Of a stretch of 64,000 nt of DNA, positions 18,181 through 25,742 are shown piece after piece. This stretch comes from Streptomyces sp. LUP30 (GTDB lineage: Bacteria > Actinomycetota > Actinomycetes > Streptomycetales > Streptomycetaceae), in assembly GCF_001746365.1 (NCBI RefSeq), contig NZ_MJAJ01000001.1:193182-257181 (forward strand). The letters run 5' to 3'. A program made the translations under genes and the position numbers. The notes below the pieces were generated by a model that made no database searches, was not told where the DNA came from, and saw nothing but the letters and a program-made list of their open reading frames with translations. Position 1 is the stretch's first letter. Each line of letters begins with the position of its first letter.

Positions 18181-18282
18181 AACTGCCCCGTGCACTTGAC
18201 CAGTTGCCGGTGCATATCGGCATGGGAGTCGGGTTGCGGGCCGTTCGGTGACGGAAGCGGCGGGGATACCGGCCCCGCCGCC

Positions 18283-19152
18283 TCACACGGGTGCCAGTCT
18301 GCGGCTGAGCCTGAGGACGTTCTCGAGGGCCCGTGGGTCTTCGGCGCCGCGCGGCAGGGGAACCGGCACGGTCTCGGGCCCGATGAGTATCCCGGTCCGC
18401 CCGTCGAGGGAGGCATCAGTGGCGGCGAAGACGGACGACCGGGCGGCCACGGAGGCAGGGGCGGCCGTGGAACGTTCGAACTTGCGGCGCACCAGTGGCC
18501 ACAGAAGACGCAGCGGCGGGGAGACGATCTTCGGTGAGGTCATGGTGCCGCTCGTCATTGCGGTCGCTGCTCCGCCGGGGTCCGCGGCGAAGACCGCCAC
18601 CTGGCTGCCGCGAAGGCGCTCGGCCAGATCAAGGGTGTAGATCAGGTGGGCGAGCTTGGCCCGCCCGTACCAGTGGAAGCCGTAGTAGCCGCCCGGCGGT
18701 TCCACGGAATCGAAGGTGCGCTTGGCCAGGCCGACCGCGCCGGAGGTGACGTTGACGATCCGGCCCGGTGCGCCCGCTCGCAACTGCTCCAGAAGCAGTT
18801 CGGTCAACAAGTACGGCGAGAGATGGTTGACGGCGAAGGACGCCTCGACACCGTCGACGCTCTGGCGGCGCCACTCGAACATGGCGCCGACGTTGTTCAC
18901 GAGCACCCGCAAGGGACCCTCGGTGGCCAATTGCGCGGCCAGGGCCCGTACCTCTTGCAGTGAGGCGAGGTCGGCCGCCACGAAGCGTGGCGCCGCTGCG
19001 GTCGCGACCGACGCCACTTCCTCGACGGCGCGCGCACCGCGCTCGGCGTTTCGGCCGACGACAGTGACGGCATACCCGCGCTCCGCAAGCCCTTTCGCCG
19101 TCTCCAGGCCGATGCCTCCGGTACCGGCCGTTACTACTGCTCGCGCGCTCAT
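18283..19152 (-). CDS. short-chain dehydrogenase/reductase (SDR)
   Basis: 289 residues, Rossmann fold. The cofactor motif is TAGTGGIGLE (TGxxxGxG type) at the N-terminus, with NNVG (residues about 85-88) and the catalytic YGRAK (YxxxK) preceded by the VTSGAVG serine. The arrangement resembles retinol-dehydrogenase-like SDRs, which usually prefer NADP(H). The first G in the motif is preceded by A-G-T, a minor variation. The start ATG 19152 follows GGGAGC. Two operator-like palindromes lie just upstream, next to a TetR gene read in the same direction, so it is probably repressed until an inducer appears. Confidence 0.92.
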   Translation of the reverse strand: MSARAVVTAGTGGIGLETAKGLAERGYAVTVVGRNAERGARAVEEVASVATAAAPRFVAADLASLQEVRALAAQLATEGPLRVLVNNVGAMFEWRRQSVDGVEASFAVNHLSPYLLTELLLEQLRAGAPGRIVNVTSGAVGLAKRTFDSVEPPGGYYGFHWYGRAKLAHLIYTLDLAERLRGSQVAVFAADPGGAATAMTSGTMTSPKIVSPPLRLLWPLVRRKFERSTAAPASVAARSSVFAATDASLDGRTGILIGPETVPVPLPRGAEDPRALENVLRLSRRLAPV

Positions 19153-19182
19153 GGATCTGCTCCCTGCATGGCGACAAAGAAT

Positions 19183-19196
19183 CGGATACTTATCCG
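19183..19196. promoter_or_regulatory. TetR-type operator, site 1
   Basis: CGGATACTTATCCG: an inverted repeat CGGATA-CT-TATCCG, 31 bases upstream of the SDR start. It shares the CGGAT-N4-ATCCG core with site 2, whose centre is 40 bp away, about four helical turns. The neighbouring TetR gene (19281-19853) is the likely repressor. Confidence 0.75.
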
Positions 19197-19222
19197 TTTT
19201 TTCGTGGGCATGCTACAGCAAC

Positions 19223-19236
19223 CGGATTGGTATCCG
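19223..19236. promoter_or_regulatory. TetR-type operator, site 2
   Basis: CGGATTGGTATCCG: the core CGGAT-N4-ATCCG is the same as in site 1. It lies between the TetR stop and the SDR start. Two matching sites in one promoter region make chance unlikely. Confidence 0.75.
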
Positions 19237-19280
19237 TTTATGGGGATGGCCGCGGAGGGACGCTGGACGGCTGCCGCCCG

Positions 19281-19853
19281 TCAGCGCGGCGGGCGGAGCC
19301 CTTCCAGCAGAACCCCGAGATACAGCTCGCGGCGCTCCCCGTCCCCGGAACGCACCGCGTGCTCCACACCGCACAGCAGGCGGCGTACATCGTCCGCCTC
19401 GATGCCGCTCCGGATCGTGCCGGCCAGCCGGGCCCGGTCGAGCAACACGGCTAGCGCTTCATCGAGCTCGGCCTTCATCTCCGAGGTCTGGGCGCGCTCA
19501 CCGCCCGCCGACGACAGCACGCTCGCGAAGTCGGTATCGTCCAGCGCGAGGTCGAGCGTGAACCGCAGCAGTCCGCGCAGCCCCTCCTGCGGGTCCTCAG
19601 CCGAGGATGCTGCCCGAGCCTGCTCCACCAGTTCCCGGAAGCGTTCAACCGAGAGCGCCTCGATCAGTGCGTGGCGGTCGGGGAAGTGGCGGTAAACCGT
19701 GCCGACGCCCACCCCGGCGAGCCGGGCGATGAGGTTCAGCTGCAGCGAGTTGTCACCACCGGCAACCTGCTCGCGGGCGACCTGCAGAATCCGGGCCCGA
19801 TTGCGCGCGGCATCGGGCCGCAGTCCCGCCCTCTGCCCCGATCTCGCCGCCAC
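19281..19853 (-). CDS. TetR/AcrR family transcriptional regulator
   Basis: 190 residues from GTG 19853. Helix-turn-helix: NRARILQVAREQVAGGDNSL, IARLAGVGVGTVYRHFPDR. The C-terminal domain is helical (LRFTLDLALDDTDFASVLSS, IRSGIEADDVRRLLCGVEHA), like the SCO-type TetR regulators that carry a TetR_C_33-like domain. It sits directly upstream of the SDR gene on the same strand, with 128 bp between them carrying two palindromic sites. It most likely represses the SDR gene. The upstream extension to 20219 has no coding support. Confidence 0.9.
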   Translation of the reverse strand: MAARSGQRAGLRPDAARNRARILQVAREQVAGGDNSLQLNLIARLAGVGVGTVYRHFPDRHALIEALSVERFRELVEQARAASSAEDPQEGLRGLLRFTLDLALDDTDFASVLSSAGGERAQTSEMKAELDEALAVLLDRARLAGTIRSGIEADDVRRLLCGVEHAVRSGDGERRELYLGVLLEGLRPPR

Positions 19854-20710
19854 GTTGCCAGCATAGGCGCGCACCCCGCCATCCGAGTCATCCGGGCCTC
19901 TGCTGGCGCATCCTCCGTACCGCAGGAGGCCTCGGACAGCCCGCCTGCCGCAGGAGGGGTGTGCCCCGGGTGCGCGCCAAACGGGCAATGAGTCGCTGAG
20001 GACCCGGGCCGTCACCCGTTCGGCTCGGCATCGCCGGTGGTGACGTTGCCCATCGTCTCGGGGCCCGGCGTGGCTTGCGACCTTGATCGGGCGAACCGCA
20101 GATCCGCGCTGCAAGCGGCTGATTACCGCACATGAACCCCACCTGGTCCACTCGCCGACTCGCGATGACCCGGACTGGGCGACCGCGGCGACGGACAAGT
20201 GGCAGCTCGCTCGACCCACCCCACGGCCGTCTCCTTAGCCAGCACCAGCCGACAGAGTCCAGCGAACGAGGCGCGACGTCGCCTTACTCGCTGGTGTCTG
20301 CTTCGGGCCGGGGCTGCGCAAGTGTCGTGCTTTCCAACCGATGACTCCGCACGTAAGGAGCATGATGCGCGGCCAGCCCCATGGCGCATCTACGCCCACG
20401 TGTGGTCACTCGTTCGCGATCTCTCTATCGACATCCTCAGCGGAGCCTTCATCAGTCTTGTTGGCGCAGCGGCTCGACGAACGCGACTCCGACGAGCGGA
20501 ACTTGGCCCAGCCGCCGTATCCGACGAAGCCGAATGACACCGGCACCGCTGGGCTTCGTCGCTGCCAGGCAGAACGTCAAGAGGCTCGTTGATGTCTGAC
20601 GCCAGCCGCTGACACCGACAGGCACGAGCAACCGCGATCGACGCCGAACGCCAGCGGCCGGTCGGCTGAGGGCTCCAGCCGGTTGACCGACATCGCTGGT
20701 ATCCCATGAT
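19854..20710. other. long gap, no confident gene
   Basis: It includes the TetR promoter region and about 800 bases without a supportable gene. A weak open frame (about 20400-20537, LSIDILSGAFISLVGAAARR) could be a scrap of a membrane protein. The right part leads to a tRNA fragment, so this is probably the edge of an old integrated element. Confidence 0.4.
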
Positions 20711-20756
20711 CGACCTCGTAAGGATGAGGCCACAGGTTCGAATCCTGTCAGCCCCA
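20711..20756 (+). other. tRNA 3' fragment, possible attachment-site scar
   Basis: The sequence includes CCTCGTAAGGATGAGG (anticodon-arm-like) and CACAGGTTCGAATCCTGT, a perfect T-arm with the GTTCGAATC loop, then CAGCCCCA, which looks like an acceptor 3' strand. The matching 5' half (which would start TGGGGCTG) is not found upstream, so this is only the 3' end. Integrases of actinomycete elements use tRNA 3' ends as att sites and leave such copies. The tRNA identity is not assigned. Confidence 0.5.
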
Positions 20757-20921
20757 TCGGTTCGAAGGACCCCCAACCCATCGTGGTCGGGGACCTTCGC
20801 GTTGACGGTCCCTTGCCCAGGAGGCGGACGAAGACGGCCGATTCCTGCTGAAGGTGGGCCGACGGCAGACGGGATGGGAGCTGAGGTGAGTGGTAGGTGG
20901 GCGCGAATGGGATCATCACGC

Positions 20922-21185
20922 ATGACACTGATGAAGTACATGACGAGCGCCAAGGATGAGCGATGGTGGATCCAGGGTCTCGGGCTCGCGGCCGCAGCGG
21001 TCTGGGCCGGCGCCCGCGCGTGGGGTAACGGACGACCGCCCCTACTGCGGGTGGGCTTCGGCGTAGCGGCGATCTGTTTTCTGGTTGCGCTTGCGGGACT
21101 CATCGTCGGCCAAGTTCGAGCAACCAGGCGAGGGCGCAGAGGTTTCGCGGATGGCACTGCCGCGCGCGAGCAGCAAGAGCCTTGA
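20922..21185 (+). CDS. small hypothetical membrane protein
   Basis: 87 residues from ATG 20922. It has a hydrophobic segment at about residues 15-32 (GLGLAAAAVWAGARAWG) and a clear second helix (VGFGVAAICFLVALAGLIVG), followed by a basic tail (RATRRGRRG), so the C-terminus probably faces the cytoplasm. Family not recognised. The start is not certain; in-frame ATGs at 20931 and 20940 are alternatives. Confidence 0.55.
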   Translation: MTLMKYMTSAKDERWWIQGLGLAAAAVWAGARAWGNGRPPLLRVGFGVAAICFLVALAGLIVGQVRATRRGRRGFADGTAAREQQEP

Positions 21186-21692
21186 TCGATGCGGCTACGA
21201 GGGTGCCAGAACGGACGGGGACTCGGGCATAGAGGTGCGCCAGGGTGCTTACCTCCCACGCCGCCAAGGCAGGGACTTCCCGGACAAACCTGCGATCCCC
21301 CAACCTCGCTCCTACAGCGGTGGTCAGTCTTCTGTGCTGTACAGCAGCGGAGTACAGCAACCACCGCGACCGTAGCCGGTCATCATCGACCGCACGCGCC
21401 CGGGTGACCAGGTGCGCAAACCTCAGCGACCGCCCCGCCCGTAGTCCGCATCGAGAGGCAGCCTGCCGCAACGCACGGACCACGCGGCCAGGCACAAGCC
21501 CCCACCAGCCGGGCCGTCTGTAGGCCGTCCGAGGCGGGCCGACGGTGACCGACGACGACAGGTGACGGATCGTCGCCGCAGGTGTTCAGGCGTGAAGGTG
21601 AGTTGAGGAAGGTCGGAGAAGGTCCCGCAAGCAAACCGGTACTATCGCACCCGCATTCGAAATGGCGTCGACTGGGTGGGAGCGGCAGTTTC
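21186..21692. other. gap, no confident gene
   Basis: Open frames exist on both strands (for example minus 21100-21495, containing RRFVREVPALAAWEVSTLAH), but none has a convincing family, start site or codon pattern. No RNA or repeat signal was seen. Confidence 0.35.
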
Positions 21693-21890
21693 GTGCGGGA
21701 GTTGAATCCTTACGACCTAAGCTATGTGCTTATGGCCGTGTGGGGCGCATACAGCCTCGCCATGGTGCTCATCTTGGGTCGGAAGGGCAGGCCGGCACCG
21801 GATCTGGCAGTCAAACTCCTTTTGGGGGCCGTTTGGCTGGCCTTCGCTGGACTTCAGCTCTACGTGCGCATCGTCGGCCACGCTCTCTAG
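21693..21890 (+). CDS. small two-helix membrane protein
   Basis: About 65 residues. LNPYDLSYVLMAVWGAYSLA gives the first helix and LAVKLLLGAVWLAFAGLQLY the second, joined by GRKGRPAPD. Start GTG 21693 or TTG 21702. Translation further upstream looks non-coding. Family unknown; similar tiny membrane proteins occur near Streptomyces integrated plasmids. Confidence 0.5.
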   Translation: MRELNPYDLSYVLMAVWGAYSLAMVLILGRKGRPAPDLAVKLLLGAVWLAFAGLQLYVRIVGHAL

Positions 21891-22258
21891 CGGTTACGGG
21901 GCGCGGGCAACGACAGGCGGTCTGGCGTGGCGGAATACCACCCGGGCGTGTGGAGGAACTGCGCTCCCGCGGCCTGGGCAGCCCAGTCGTCGAGGCGCTC
22001 ACCCTGGGAAACGGCCGCGCCTAGCTTCTGCGCACGGAAACCAAGGATGCAGTGGTCAGGTGCGATGCGGCCGATCACCATCCGGCCCGGGAGAGGGCGG
22101 AGATCCCCCAGGTCTACGCCCGTACGCGCGGCGGCGGCCGTCGTCCAGGGGACAGCAGCACCCTGTGCCCGAGCCCGCCGTCATCCAGCGACGGGTCCGC
22201 CACGAGCCGCCCGTCGTCGGCGAAGGAGAGGACCGCCTCGATCCGCTCAATGATCTGA
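21887..22258 (-). pseudogene. minus-strand hypothetical fragment, frameshifted
   Basis: The minus strand reads IIERIEAVLSFADDGRLVAD and GGLGHRVLLSP. After a shift near 22140 it continues GVDLGDLRPLPGRMVIGRIA, PDHCILGFRAQKLGAAVSQG, ERLDDWAAQAAGAQFLHTPG to a stop at 21887. Third positions are GC-rich in these stretches. I do not recognise the family. Its upstream end abuts a plus-strand coding-like fragment at about 22255. Confidence 0.35.
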
Positions 22259-22471
22259 TCCCGGCCGTGATCCGCAAGCTGCCCGGCTTCGAACTGGCCG
22301 ACCCCGCACAGGTACCGATGGTCACCGGCGTCCTCATGGCCGCGGCCATGGGCATGGACACCGTGGCCTGGCGCGACCAGTTCGGGACGATCCCGCCTGG
22401 TCGAACAGTCCGGCGCCACCGACCTGCTCATGCGGGAGACCTTCAACTTCATGGCTGCCGACGCCGGCTGA
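22240..22471 (+). pseudogene. plus-strand hypothetical fragment, frameshifted
   Basis: The plus strand reads LIPAVIRKLPGFELADPAQV and GVLMAAAMGMDTVAWRDQFG, then in another frame LVEQSGATDLLMRETFNFMA and ADAG before a stop at 22469. GC-rich third positions support coding, with one indel near 22395. No start codon belongs to it; the left end looks like a rearrangement junction with the minus-strand fragment. Confidence 0.4.
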
Positions 22472-22561
22472 CGGGCCCCGCCTCGCAGAACGCCTTGCCA
22501 ACCTTGCCCTGCCGACCGTGAGGGCCGGCCGATGCCCACCACAGCTTCCAGGAGAAGTGCG

Positions 22562-22708
22562 ATGCCCAAGAAGGCTGGCACCGACAACCCGTACGGCTAC
22601 GACCCGAAGACCGACACCGTCCAGGTCGGGCGGCACGACCTGGAGCGAGTGCTGCTGATGTTCCGTTCACTGGTCCGCAACAGGAACCTGGCAGCTGGGA
22701 CCACATGA
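22562..22708 (+). CDS. small hypothetical protein
   Basis: 48 residues, MPKKAGTDNPYGYDPKTDTV then VGRHDLERVLLMFRSLV. ATG 22562 is preceded by AGGAG at a good distance. Its stop overlaps the next ATG (ATGA at 22705), so the two genes are translationally coupled. Family not recognised. It belongs to the cluster of short genes that looks like element cargo. Confidence 0.6.
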   Translation: MPKKAGTDNPYGYDPKTDTVQVGRHDLERVLLMFRSLVRNRNLAAGTT

Positions 22709-23064
22709 GGGACTGGGACTACGACCTGTCCTTCGAACGACTCGCCGACGCCGCCGACGCCGCTGCTCAGGCCCGGCATGGTGCCCGCTGGGAGGGCCCT
22801 GACCTCCGGATGCGCTGCACCACCACCGAGCCCGTCTACGACTGGCCGGACGGCGCCCCCTACGACGGCGGGACGCCCGTCACGTGGAACGTTCCGGGCT
22901 ACGGTTCCCACGCCACCGGCGAAAACTCCAGGGGCATGCCCATCTCGCTGTGTGGCTTCCGATGGTCGAAGGAGGAAGGCCGCCCCGTGAGCGGCTTGCC
23001 GGACTGCCGCGAATGCCTCCGCGAAGTCCAGCTCGGTGCCGAGCGGCCCCGCGGCAACTGGTGA
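22705..23064 (+). CDS. hypothetical protein
   Basis: 119 residues: MRDWDYDLSFERLADAADAA, then LRMRCTTTEPVYDWPDGAPY and ISLCGFRWSKEEGRPVSGLP, ending with CRECLREVQLG. Three spaced cysteines (RMRC, SLCGF, PDCRECL) could bind zinc. It is coupled to the 48-residue gene by an ATGA overlap. A bidirectional hairpin (23117-23157) follows. Family not recognised. Confidence 0.6.
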   Translation: MRDWDYDLSFERLADAADAAAQARHGARWEGPDLRMRCTTTEPVYDWPDGAPYDGGTPVTWNVPGYGSHATGENSRGMPISLCGFRWSKEEGRPVSGLPDCRECLREVQLGAERPRGNW

Positions 23065-23116
23065 GCAGCAGCCACACGTTGCCGCCCGGGTGACACGGCC
23101 GTGTCTTCGATGCGAA

Positions 23117-23157
23117 ACGGTCCGGCCCCGGCAGCTGCAATGCCGGGACCGGACCGT
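23117..23157. terminator. bidirectional terminator hairpin
   Basis: A 17-base arm, ACGGTCCGGCCCCGGCA (23117-23133), pairs with TGCCGGGACCGGACCGT (23141-23157) with a single mismatch and a 7-base loop. It stands between the convergent genes ending at 23064 and 23171, as expected for a shared terminator. Confidence 0.8.
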
Positions 23158-23170
23158 TGTCACCTGATGG

Positions 23171-23431
23171 CTACCCGATCCAGATGACGTCCAGGACGGA
23201 CAGGTTCCGGGTGAGCCGGTTGATCACGTAGACGACGGACAGCTGGCCGACAGAGGCGGAGCGGACGTCCTCGCCTTCCGGGTCGCCGGTGTTCCACTGG
23301 GGCCAGCCCCACGGGGAGCGCACCGCGATGTCCAGGACGTCGCGGACCGTCTCCTTCGCGTGCTCCGGGAACTCGGTGAGCGTCTTCGCGGCCTGCGGGG
23401 ACAGACGCACTGCCCACGGCTGATCAGTCAC
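23171..23431 (-). CDS. RelE/ParE-like toxin
   Basis: 86 residues: WAVRLSPQAAKTLTEFPEHA, KETVRDVLDIAVRSPWGWPQ, SASVGQLSVVYVINRLTRNL. The basic N-terminal strand-helix followed by a beta-sheet with VVYVI is the RelE/ParE fold, which acts either as an mRNA-cleaving RNase on ribosomes or as a gyrase poison. Its start overlaps the preceding antitoxin-like gene by 4 bases, the usual order antitoxin-toxin. Activity is inferred only from fold and context. Confidence 0.75.
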   Translation of the reverse strand: MTDQPWAVRLSPQAAKTLTEFPEHAKETVRDVLDIAVRSPWGWPQWNTGDPEGEDVRSASVGQLSVVYVINRLTRNLSVLDVIWIG

Positions 23432-23724
23432 TGGCGGGCACCGAGGACGTCGGCCAGGTCCACGAAGCCGGTTTCATCCCGGCCCGAGTCGATGTACGCG
23501 TCGACGGCTGGGGCCGCGGCGAGGCGCAGCTGCCAGGTGCGCACGACGTCGTGCAGGGGGGTGAGGCTGTAGGTGTGGCGGGAGTCCTCCAGGGCCTTCG
23601 CCCAGTCCCGCTCGAAGGCCGGCGCCCAGGTGTCGGCGCGGCGGTCGGCGCGCAGCTGGGCGAGCAACTGGGCGGCGGCGGCCGGGGCCGGCGGGGCGGG
23701 GGCTTCCTCGGGCTGCGCGCTCAT
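23428..23724 (-). CDS. DUF6247 family protein, probable antitoxin
   Basis: 98 residues: an Ala/Pro-rich N-terminus, then FERDWAKALEDSRHTYSLTP, LHDVVRTWQLRLAAAPAVDA, YIDSGRDETGFVDLADVLGA. This is the DUF6247 pattern commonly found just upstream of RelE-like genes in Streptomyces. It overlaps the toxin gene and is read first. No classical DNA-binding domain is obvious, so autoregulation is uncertain. Confidence 0.75.
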   Translation of the reverse strand: MSAQPEEAPAPPAPAAAAQLLAQLRADRRADTWAPAFERDWAKALEDSRHTYSLTPLHDVVRTWQLRLAAAPAVDAYIDSGRDETGFVDLADVLGARQ

Positions 23725-23816
23725 CGGATCCTCCTGGCGGGTCGTATCGCCACCGTACGCGCGGTGCGGGGCGGTGGGGGCGGATATACGGTGATCCCTT
23801 CCCGTACTGTTGGGTG

Positions 23817-24002
23817 TCAGTCGACGCCGTAGTCGAAAACGTCTTCGTCGGTGTAGTCCTCGAGGATCTCGCCGACGGCCTCGCGCAGCCGCTGGGCGAT
23901 CTCGTCAGCCACCTCGGGGCTGCACACGATCTGGCAGCCGATGTTGCGGAAGCCGGGATCGTCGTCGGCCGGTGCCTCTTCGGCGGTGTCCGTCAGCGCC
24001 AC
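23817..24002 (-). CDS. small acidic hypothetical protein
   Basis: 61 residues: MALTDTAEEAPADDDPGFRN, IGCQIVCSPEVADEIAQRLR, EAVGEILEDYTDEDVFDYGV. Strongly acidic. A predicted beta-strand containing two cysteines precedes an amphipathic helix. It follows the 48-residue gene on the same strand with 11 bases between. Family unknown. Confidence 0.55.
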   Translation of the reverse strand: MALTDTAEEAPADDDPGFRNIGCQIVCSPEVADEIAQRLREAVGEILEDYTDEDVFDYGVD

Positions 24003-24013
24003 TCCAGCTCCTT

Positions 24014-24160
24014 CTAGTCAGAGGCTTCTTCCTCCAGTCGCTGGTATTCGTCTGAGGCTTTGCGGTTCGCCTCGCGTTCCGCGTTGTTCTTCGGGTTCGG
24101 GAACGGGTAATTGAGCCGAAGCACGATAGTTGTCACCACTGGCGCCCACTGATGGGCCAC
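24014..24160 (-). CDS. small hypothetical protein
   Basis: 48 residues from GTG 24160, preceded by GGAGAGG at good spacing: VAHQWAPVVTTIVLRLNYPF, PNPKNNAEREANRKASDEYQ, then an acidic end RLEEEASD. A hydrophobic N-terminal half precedes a charged helix. It probably shares a transcript with the 61-residue gene downstream. Family unknown. Confidence 0.55.
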   Translation of the reverse strand: MAHQWAPVVTTIVLRLNYPFPNPKNNAEREANRKASDEYQRLEEEASD

Positions 24161-24196
24161 TTGCCTCTCCACGACGCCGGCTTCCCGAACGTCGGC

Positions 24197-25627
24197 TCAG
24201 CGGGGCTCGCCGAACCAGCGGTCGAGCGCCGGTTCCAGATCATCCGCGCCCGCCCAGCACACGTAGCCGTCCGGCCGGATGAGCATCGGCTCGGTGTCGG
24301 CGCCCTGGCCCACCCGGTCCACCCGGTCCGACCAGCGGCCGACGATGCTGGCGAACGTGTCGACCGGGTCCAGCAGGATGCCGTGCCCGGACCGCAGCAG
24401 TTCGTGCACCCGGGCCGGGCCGAGGTCCAGGTCCGGTGCGGGCCGGCCGACGAGCGGATGGGTTTCGGTGCCCGGCATCGGGTAGCGGATGGCCATCCCG
24501 GACATCAGGTCGGTGAGATAGTGCTGGACGTCCGGCAGTTGGGCCATGGCCGTGAAGACCTCCCGGGCGGCCAGCACGTCCGGATCACGGGTGCCGGCCC
24601 AGTCCATCAGCAGGCTCTGTGCCCGGACGTTGCGCAATACGGCGGCCCCAGCCGGATGCCGTTCCACGTGATACGTGTCGAGCAGGTTCTCCGGTGCCCA
24701 GCCGTGCACGGCGGCGCCGAGCTTCCAACCGAGGTTGAGTGCGTCCTGCATTCCGGTGTTCATGCCCTGCGCGCCGAGCGGAAGGTGGACATGGGCGGCA
24801 TCGCCCGCCAGGAACACTCGCTTGTGCCGGTACTGCTCGACCTGCCGGGACGCGTTGGTGATACGGCGGGCGTAGCGCAGTTCCAGCAGGTGTACCCGCG
24901 TGCCGAACACGGTGCTCAGGCCGTGGCGGATTTCGTCCTCGGTGACCGGGGTCTCCCTGGGCAGTGACTGGCCCGGCCCGCCGAGGACCAGTCGGCGCAG
25001 TTGCCTGCCCTGCGGATCGGTGCCGAGCGGGAACAGTGCCGCCCAGTGCCCGTCCTCGTTCCAGGTGTGCGACGTGGACGGATCGACGCCGCTCAGCCGC
25101 ACGTCGGCGGCGGTGATCGTCAACGTACCGGGCTGACCGGGGAACCCGGCCCGCAGTAGCGACCGTACGGTGCTGTGGGCTCCGTCGGCGGCGACGAGGT
25201 AACGGGAGCGGAGGGTGGCGCCGTTGGTGAAGGTCGCGGTGACCCCGTTGTCGTCCTGGGCAAGGCCGGCCAGTTCGTGGTTCCTCCGCGCCTTAAGGCC
25301 GTGCGCGGCGAGGTGCTGCTCGAAGAATCCCTCGATCGCCACCTGCGGCACGGACCGCCATGGCAGACGGTGCCGGTGGAGCGGGAGTGGGACACCAGCG
25401 AAGTGGCCAGTGGTGACGGGGTGATCTCCGGTGGCCAGCAACGGCTCCAGCAGCCCTCGTTGGTCGAGCGCCTCCAGGGTGCGGGACTGCACGCCGCCTG
25501 CCTTGGACAGGTCGCTGCGCTGCGACAGCTTGTCGACCAGTACGGTCGACACCCCCGCCAGCAGCAGCTCGTTGGCCAGCGTCATTCCGGTCGGGCCGGC
25601 GCCGACGATGAGCACATCGGTGTCCAT
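24197..25627 (-). CDS. FAD-dependent monooxygenase (aromatic hydroxylase family)
   Basis: 476 residues of the PheA/TfdB-type flavoprotein hydroxylases, which use NAD(P)H and O2 to hydroxylate aromatic substrates. The N-terminal GAGPTGMTLANELLLAG is the FAD dinucleotide motif. LVAADGAHSTVRSLL is the DG motif, and VFLAGDAAHVHLPLGAQGMN with TGMQDALNLGWKL is the GD motif that binds the FAD ribityl. A thioredoxin-like C-terminal part follows. The divergent Lrp-type gene (25743) is probably its regulator. The substrate (phenol, antibiotic or polyketide) cannot be fixed. Confidence 0.93.
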   Translation of the reverse strand: MDTDVLIVGAGPTGMTLANELLLAGVSTVLVDKLSQRSDLSKAGGVQSRTLEALDQRGLLEPLLATGDHPVTTGHFAGVPLPLHRHRLPWRSVPQVAIEGFFEQHLAAHGLKARRNHELAGLAQDDNGVTATFTNGATLRSRYLVAADGAHSTVRSLLRAGFPGQPGTLTITAADVRLSGVDPSTSHTWNEDGHWAALFPLGTDPQGRQLRRLVLGGPGQSLPRETPVTEDEIRHGLSTVFGTRVHLLELRYARRITNASRQVEQYRHKRVFLAGDAAHVHLPLGAQGMNTGMQDALNLGWKLGAAVHGWAPENLLDTYHVERHPAGAAVLRNVRAQSLLMDWAGTRDPDVLAAREVFTAMAQLPDVQHYLTDLMSGMAIRYPMPGTETHPLVGRPAPDLDLGPARVHELLRSGHGILLDPVDTFASIVGRWSDRVDRVGQGADTEPMLIRPDGYVCWAGADDLEPALDRWFGEPR

Positions 25628-25742
25628 GGACTCTCCTCTGGCTGTGTCGATCAGGACAGAGGCAACGCTCCGTCGGCCGAGCCGCCCGAGCCAGAAACTG
25701 GCCCGATTGCACTGATATCTGACACCGTCTACCCTCGGCTCG

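Noticed and set aside
20390..21364. Minus-strand frame containing ADRIRTCGLILTRS
   Set aside because: This peptide is a well-known false translation of sequence around tRNA 3' ends; it reads across the tRNA fragment at 20711-20756.
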